From Euglena gracilis (Eukaryota > Euglenida > Euglenophyceae > Euglenales), in contig CP154957.1 in assembly GCA_039621445.1 (NCBI GenBank), forward strand, positions 2,970,504 through 3,034,503: DNA of 64,000 nt, given 5' to 3'. Below, one piece after another: positions 58,450 through 64,000 of the stretch. Below the pieces are notes generated by a model, which had not been told where the DNA came from, searched no databases, and saw only the letters and a program-made list of their open reading frames with translations. Each line of letters begins with the position of its first letter. Within the stretch, counting starts at the first letter, position 1. Both the position numbers and the translations under genes were made by a program.

Positions 58450-59345
58450 TACGATCATTTGCATCTGTTCCCAATTATGCGCATAATTGTATTCGAGCTC
58501 ATTGAGTTGTCAGTGTGCATCATCCGTTGCACGAGGAAGCTGGGGAGTGCATGCCCCCAGTGCTGAGGAAACCTTGCGTCTGGTGGCATTCAGAGAGCGA
58601 AAAAGGCAGCATGTTTCTTCCAACTGTTGATGGGGTTTTCTGTTCTGCTGTGCAGCAAGCATGGCTTATCATTTCCCCCCATTTTCTCATGTCGGCATTT
58701 GCCTGTCCATCCATCAGCCTCCACTGGTCGTATTCATATGTCCGGAGCCCTCATGGAAAGAGCCCATTTTTTGCATCGTTTTGAATTTATCATGGCATTT
58801 CCAGTTTTTCGGGTCTTCAGGTTTGAAAAAGGTTATCCAAATCCCCATTTCCAGCTTTTTTGGCTGGACCATCAATCATGTGGCCACTGCCAACCTCCCC
58901 CCCCCCCCCGGGTGGCTGCTTTTTTTTCGAGTGACTGACTGGTTTTTGGCCCGGGCCCCCCCCCCGGGGGGGGGGGGGGGGGGTCGGTAACAAACCACTA
59001 AAGTGACCCGGTGCCAAAGGTGCCTGAAAAACTTTTTGGCATTTTTTCACGTTTGTGGTCACATTTCCCTTGGGTTTTTTTCCCTGAAGTTGGCCAACCC
59101 CTGGGTGGGGGGGGGGGGGTAGTGACTGACTTTTCCCAAAAAAAAAAAACAAGTGAGTTACTGGTTCTCGGAAGAGTGGAAATGACCCCTGTCGATAAAA
59201 AAAATTTTGTATGGACTGGACGCATGCACAGACCTCCTGGTGGGGGACTCCCCTCCCCCCCAGCTCCCCATGCAACCCACTCCCCTCCACGAATTCCGAA
59301 ATTGAAAATGGCTTCAGCCCATTGACACCCATCGCCTGTTGGTGC
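58450..59345. other. presumed intron
   Basis: C/G runs at 58900-58985, and a GGTGCCAAAGGTGCC stem variant near 59010. No biased ORF. Confidence 0.4.
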
Positions 59346-59351
59346 CCCCAG

Positions 59352-59531
59352 GCCATCACTCCCTCTCTGCAGCGGTCCAAGTACATTGCGTCCTCTCAAC
59401 AGCCCAACAGTACGTATTACAAAGTGGTCGAAGGCGAGATGAAGGGCAAAGAGAAGCACCACATTGAGCGCGAGGTGCTTCGCCGGATCGAAACTGGCCG
59501 CCTCGCCATATTCTGTCGGATGATCTTTGAT
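59352..59531 (+). CDS. candidate exon P, charged helical, NST sequon
   Basis: After GGTGCCCCCAG (ends 59351), phase 0. It reads A-I-T-P-S-L-Q-R-S-K-Y-I-A-S-S-Q-Q-P-N-S, then T-Y-Y-K-V-V-E-G-E-M-K-G-K-E-K-H and H-I-E-R-E-V-L-R-R-I-E-T-G-R-L. The stretch is lysine/glutamate-rich and likely helical. The end is uncertain; a GT follows GATCTTTGAT at 59531, and no CAG codon closes it. G/C-ending codon bias is weaker than in exons C-I. No family recognised. It may belong to the same gene as exon N or to another. Confidence 0.5.
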
Positions 59532-59539
59532 GTCCGCAA

Positions 59540-60240
59540 AAAAAATATAATCCGCCGCCCGGGTCTATTTTGAATTCCGAAATCTGAATCACGGCGTCCC
59601 GTGAGCCAGAGGGCACCCCATCCCTGGGGATGGTGGGTCCAGCCAGCCAGCAGCCTTTTCACAGCCCCAGTCCGGACATATCGAATTGTGGTTGATGAAG
59701 GTTGCTGTAGAGCAATCCCCAGAAACTCTGTTTGAAGAAGAGTTACAGAAACTAATGCATTGGAACCATGCACATGGATGGGGGGGGCGAAGAAAGATTC
59801 TGGCGCTGTGGAGACCGAAATCCGGGATCGCGCACAGATTTATCGTGGAGGTTGTGAAGCAGTTGATTTGCCTGATGGTCGAACCATCCTTGTCCTCTGC
59901 CTGAGGGTCGTTGGTCAACCGTCATACTCATTCTGCTGTTCAATGTGTTGGTTTGGGTTTCGTGAGGAATCACTTGTGAAATTTTGTGCTGAAACATGTA
60001 TACATAGAGGCATGTCCACATTCCATATATTTGCGCAAATTATGCACTGCATGCTTGTACTACCACATTGCATATGTGCAGTGTGGGTGTGTGGGTGAGG
60101 GTGTGTGAATATATATGTATCATATATGATATATGCATATATATGCAGGCGGGTGGCGAAGGGGCCCCCCGGGGGGCCTTTGCCACCCACCAAGGAGAGT
60201 GATCAGGGGGGCGGGTCACATAGGGTGATCCACGTGCAAC
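59540..60240. other. ORF-bearing stretch, unresolved
   Basis: A 72-codon plus ORF (59686-59904) contains E-Q-S-P-E-T-L-F-E-E-E-L-Q-K-L but crosses a G-run and has no splice site. Both strands are open in places. Confidence 0.25.
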
Positions 60241-60459
60241 CTTTGGGGAAAGGGTTAGGGTCATAGATTACGATAGGATTATGACCGGCATCCGGTCCGG
60301 CCCCCATTTTTAGGAATTTAGGAGAAGTTAGGCCCCATTCGATGAATTTCGGCCGAATTTAGGTCGAATTCTGGCATTTTTTAGGCAACATATGTTTTTT
60401 TGGCTGATTTAACTAACTAACTTTTGTCCTAAAATTGGCAAATTTTCGGCGGGCCAGCC

Positions 60460-61440
60460 CAGGGCAGAACGGGAATCGCCTGAACAGCCAGGGTGGTGGG
60501 TGGGTGGGTGGTTCGACCCCCCCCCCTCCACCACCTCTTCCCGTATTTCTGGGAGCACCAATCAGGCTTTTGCTTAAGGGATTGCAGTACCCCCCCGGGG
60601 GGGGGGGGGCTGGACTGCAGCTAGTCCAAATTTGGCTAGTGGGTTTTCTAGCAGACCCCCCCCGGGGGGGGGGGTCTGCTAGCAGGGCTAGCTAGTGGAA
60701 AAAATTTTTCCAGTGACCGGCGCGAAGCGCCGAAAATTTTTTTTGGGACCCCCAAAAATGGCCCAAAATGCCCGTTTTTGGCCATTTTTGGGAATTTTTG
60801 GAACAAAATCAGCCAAAAACCTGTTAAAAACCTCATTTTTCCTCCGGCGCTGCGCGCCGGAGGAAAATTTTTTTTCCAGTCCGGGGGACCCCCGGACCCC
60901 CCCGGGGGGGAGGGGGGGGGTCTAGCTAGTCCACTTTTTCCAGTGTCTAGCCGATTGGCTAGCCAGTACCCCCCCCCGGGGGTCCTTAAGCAAAAGCCTG
61001 GCACCAATTTCCGGACCCCAAAAATTTTTCCCGGCGCCTTTGCCGGGTGTTATTTTGGACCCATTTTGGGACCCAGATAGGAGGCCCCCCAAACCCCCCA
61101 AAACCCCATTTTTTTTCACACCTTCCAAAAATTCAACAACAAATGCCATTGAAAATCTAACAATTTTCCAAGGAAAAAAATCTCAGTAAAATTTAATTGT
61201 GCAAAATTTGCCCAGTTTTTTTGAGTTTCGTTTGTCTCACCCCCCCCCCTAAAAACTGCCAATTTTTAAACCTGAAATTTTTGAGATTTTCTTTGTGAGA
61301 AATTGTGGTTTTCCGTCAAAAAAATCATGGGTTGGGTTCATTTTTCAAAAATGAATTCAAAAAATTTCCCCGGCCAAAATCCCCGTTTTCCCAAAATTGG
61401 TGGTGGGGGTCAGTCCACCAGGCCTTCCCGTTCTGCCCTC
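60460..61440. mobile_element. element U copy 2, split by element T
   Basis: Starts CAGGGCAGAACGGGAATCG and ends TTCCCGTTCTGCCCT. It aligns with 39268-39909 on both sides of the T insertion. The right terminal G is changed and no clear target duplication remains, so it is older than copy 1. Confidence 0.85.
60563..61000. mobile_element. element T, hAT-like, with empty site known
   Basis: A 438-bp unit with perfect 17-bp inverted termini CAGGCTTTTGCTTAAGG, flanked by GCACCAAT at 60555-60562 and 61001-61008. The homologous U copy at 39.4 kb has a single GCACCAAT there. The interior has CTAGC-rich palindromes, GGCGCGAAGCGCC and GGCGCTGCGCGCC stems and mirrored AAAATTTT runs. No ORF. Confidence 0.93.
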
Positions 61441-61619
61441 AACCCCAACCCTGTTCCTAAAATTAAGTGCCAACCCTCCCCAAATCCGGCGGTTGCCTGG
61501 AAACCGCGTGGTTCCCCAGCGCCGCGGGACCGAAAAGTCCCAAAGTCGGACGCAAATCACCCTATGCAACTCCCCCCCCCCCTGATCATTCTATTTGGCC
61601 CCACCCTGGGGGGGGGGGG

Positions 61620-62050
61620 AGGCAAGCCAAGTGATGAAGTCCAACAGGACATTTCGGTGGCGGGCGGCGGCGTGCCTGTCAGGCGGGCAACGGAGGGGGG
61701 AGGGGGGGGGTTGCCCCGGCCACAAGCTTGTGGGCACAGGCTATGTCGGCTCCACTGGCCCTTGGCGGAGGGGGGGAGGGCTGGTTGGCCCCACAGCCAG
61801 GGGGAGGGAAGGGTTCAATTTTAAGGCAGGTGGGAGAAGAACCATTCCGAGATGAGAGAATAGGCATGAGCACACCGCACAGAAAAATAGCCCACACACA
61901 TGTGGGAGGTGGGTAACGAAAGCATGCTGTGCGAAGGATGGATGGCGTCTGACCCTTGCCGCCCAAAAAGGGTGCTTCCAAATTGTGATGGATTTGTCAT
62001 GATGTCATGTTATGATATCAAAAATTGTGCGCACGTATACATATGGCAGC
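61620..62050. other. no supported gene
   Basis: G/C runs and a short TACACATATG stretch. Confidence 0.45.
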
Positions 62051-62540
62051 TGCCGATAACCTCCCCCCCCAGGGGGGGCCGAGTAGTAGGTAGAGGGGGG
62101 GTACTTGGTTTGGGGGAAAGTCAGGGTTATGGAGTGGGATAGGGTTAGGGTTCCGACCGGATTGCCGGAGGTCCCCCATTTTTAGGAATTTAGGGAGAGG
62201 TTAGACCGCATTTCGGACCAAGTTAGGCTGAGTTCGGACATTTTTGGGTAAAACACGTTCCCAAAAATATTCCAAACAGGGGACCTAAATTTCCCGTCTG
62301 TTTTTTGTCCTAAATGGGGCCAATTTTCGGCGCGCCGATCCGAACCCTAACCCTATTCCTAAAGTTAGGCGCACACCCTCCCCGGATTTGCGGTCGGTGG
62401 GCAGATTCAATGTGGTTTGGAGGAGCCGCAGGACCGAAAAGCCAGTAACCGGTCATTGGGTGTCAGGATACGCCTCCTCCCCCTCAGGCTACCACTCGGC
62501 CCCCCGCCCACCAGGGAGGTGGGGGACAAATAGTAGGCAG
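62050..62540. repeat. repeat V copy 2
   Basis: Uninterrupted partner of 60241-61620. It contains GATAGGGTTAGGGTT and CCCTAACCCTATTCC words, which are part of the repeat and not telomeric arrays. Confidence 0.75.
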
Positions 62541-62544
62541 CTAG

Positions 62545-62772
62545 CTGCCTTATACATACATACATACATCCACACACACACATGCATACACACATACATA
62601 CATGCATGCATACATTCATGCACACATACATGCCCTACCTACCAACTTACCTACATACATACATGCATCCATACATACATGCATACATACAATACATACA
62701 TACATGCATGCATGCATACAATACATGCATGCATGCATACATACATACATCACTTACATAAGTACATACATG

Positions 62773-62816
<44 letters not shown>

Positions 62817-64000
62817 AAAATATTTGCTTTTTGAATAACTTTTTCTGTGTGCGTTGTCAGGCCTCGAAAACAACAAAAGTGTATTATATTAGGGGAGGAC
62901 GGGGGTCCAGGACTCGACGAGACCTAGGTATGATGAGGGGGTACGCGGTCATTTTGGCCATTTTGGGGTCAAAAATCGATTTTTTTTTGGTTGGTGGGGG
63001 GGGGGCTGTTTCTGGGAGGGCCGGGGTTTTGATCCCAGGGGTGATTTGGGGGTCGGGTTTTCCGGGGTCAAAAAATCGATTTTTTTTTTTCCCAAAACGG
63101 GGGGAACTGGGGTGGGTGGGGTGTGGCCTGTTTTTCCGTGGACCGTTTTGGGGGTGAGTAAGGGGGGGGGGGACTTGGCCGTTTTTCAGCCTGCCGGGGG
63201 CCAAAAAATCGATTTTTGTTGAAACGGATGGGGTGGCCTGCCGGGGGGCGGGGAAAATCGTCGAAAGGGGGGGGGGGCCCGTATTAGGGGGGCCCCCAAA
63301 AGGGGGGCCGGGGGGAAAACGTGGGGAACTGCACGGACCACCCGGGGGGGGCCCTGGGGGTCGGTGGAGTTTTTTTCAGGGGGGGTTTGGGGCGAGGGGG
63401 GGGTTGAGGGGAGTTTATGGGGAAAAGCACCAACAAAACCATGGGGAAAAGTGGGTGTATGACCCAACATAGGGCCCGGACGGGGGCCCGTACGGGGGCC
63501 CCCCAAAAGGGGTTAAGACTTGGCCGCATGAATACAACGGGCAACAAATTTTTTTGAATAACTTTTTCTGTGTGCGTTGTACGGCCTCGAAAAAACAAAA
63601 GTGTATTTTATTAGGATAGGAGGACAAATGATGGAATAGGTCCCAGGACGAACGAGGACACCTAGGTATGATGAACTGGGGGTACCCCGCGGTCCGTTTA
63701 GAAAAAAATTTTTGCCACGGGGGCCATTTTGGGGTCAAAAAATCGATTTTTTGAAAATATCTCGAAACCCGTGGGGAATTGAAGGAAACACCCCCCGGGC
63801 TAAATTTAAGCCCCTGGGACCCCCCACTGGTGGAGGACTGGGGGTCCGGCTGTCCGGCTTGGCCCAGATACGGGCCGTCGAAGGTCCAAAAAAAGGGGGC
63901 CCCGGGAGGGGTACGGGCATTTTGGGCCATTTTGGGGTCAAAAAATCGATTTTTTGAAAATTACCCAAAACGGATGGGGAACTGCACGGACCCACCCGGC
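62545..64000. repeat. dispersed repeat with CATA and CAA microsatellites (copies 2 and 3)
   Basis: Copy 2: CATA/CATG array, ACTTACATAAGTACATACATG, (AAC)n at 62771-62815, then GCTTTTTGAATAACTTTTTC and GTGTATTATATTAGG, then ATCGAT-palindrome blocks. Copy 3 restarts at about 63549 with TTTTTGAATAACTTTTTCTG and continues to the window end with the same order as 8340-8760. Confidence 0.85.

Larger units (their letters stand above)
60241..61620. mobile_element. repeat V copy 1, split by element U
   Basis: 60241-60459 aligns with 62125-62335 (GGGTTAGGGT, CCCATTTTTAGGAATTTAGG, TTTTGTCCTAAA, CAATTTTCGGCG-like words). After U, 61441-61620 continues the alignment with 62341-62530 (AACCC.AACCCT.TTCCTAAA, GGACCGAAAAG). 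Confidence 0.75.

Overview
This window looks like nuclear DNA from a protist or alga. There is no dense packing of long ORFs. Short G/C-ending coding blocks of about 60-200 bp sit in long non-coding stretches, with many microsatellites, homopolymer C/G tracts and nested short mobile elements. Several coding blocks end in CAG followed by GC, which suggests GC 5' splice sites. GC donors are common in dinoflagellates, and TTTAGGG-like stretches fit many algae and alveolates. A dinoflagellate or related alga is my best guess, but it rests on indirect signs. I see no rRNA, tRNA, CRISPR or bacterial-type gene.

Layout. 0-4 kb: a GT microsatellite, a duplicated block with a terminal-inverted-repeat (TIR) element (W), and a 1.07 kb TIR element (X) with three internal tandem units. 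4.0-4.9 kb: two exons paralogous to exons at 48.5-49.6 kb. 5-9.2 kb: microsatellites and dispersed repeats. 9.3-14.7 kb: a CCGGG minisatellite with higher-order structure and inverted blocks. 15.6-16.9 kb: a second X copy and a large fold-back palindrome. 17-25 kb: mostly non-coding, with one possible exon at 20.5 kb.

25.8-59.5 kb: a series of plus-strand candidate exons that may be one large split gene. It opens with a signal-peptide-like exon. Six later blocks carry N-x-S/T sequons and several carry cysteines, so the product could be a secreted or surface glycoprotein. I do not recognise the family. A Ty3/gypsy RNase H fragment lies at 33.0-33.3 kb.

Mobile elements. Several unrelated-looking short families (W, Y, U, T) begin CAGG and end CCTG or close variants. 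The clearest copies are flanked by 8-bp target duplications, a hAT-like signature. At 53.9-57.5 kb a Y element interrupts one coding block between perfect 8-bp duplications, and the two halves join in frame. Inside that Y sits a 3.27 kb element carrying about a dozen copies of a 20-bp palindrome. At 60.2-61.6 kb three elements are nested (T in U in V), and an uninterrupted U copy at 39.3 kb preserves the empty site of T. The window ends in repeats homologous to those at 8.2-9.2 kb.

All exon limits were read by eye and have no transcript support.
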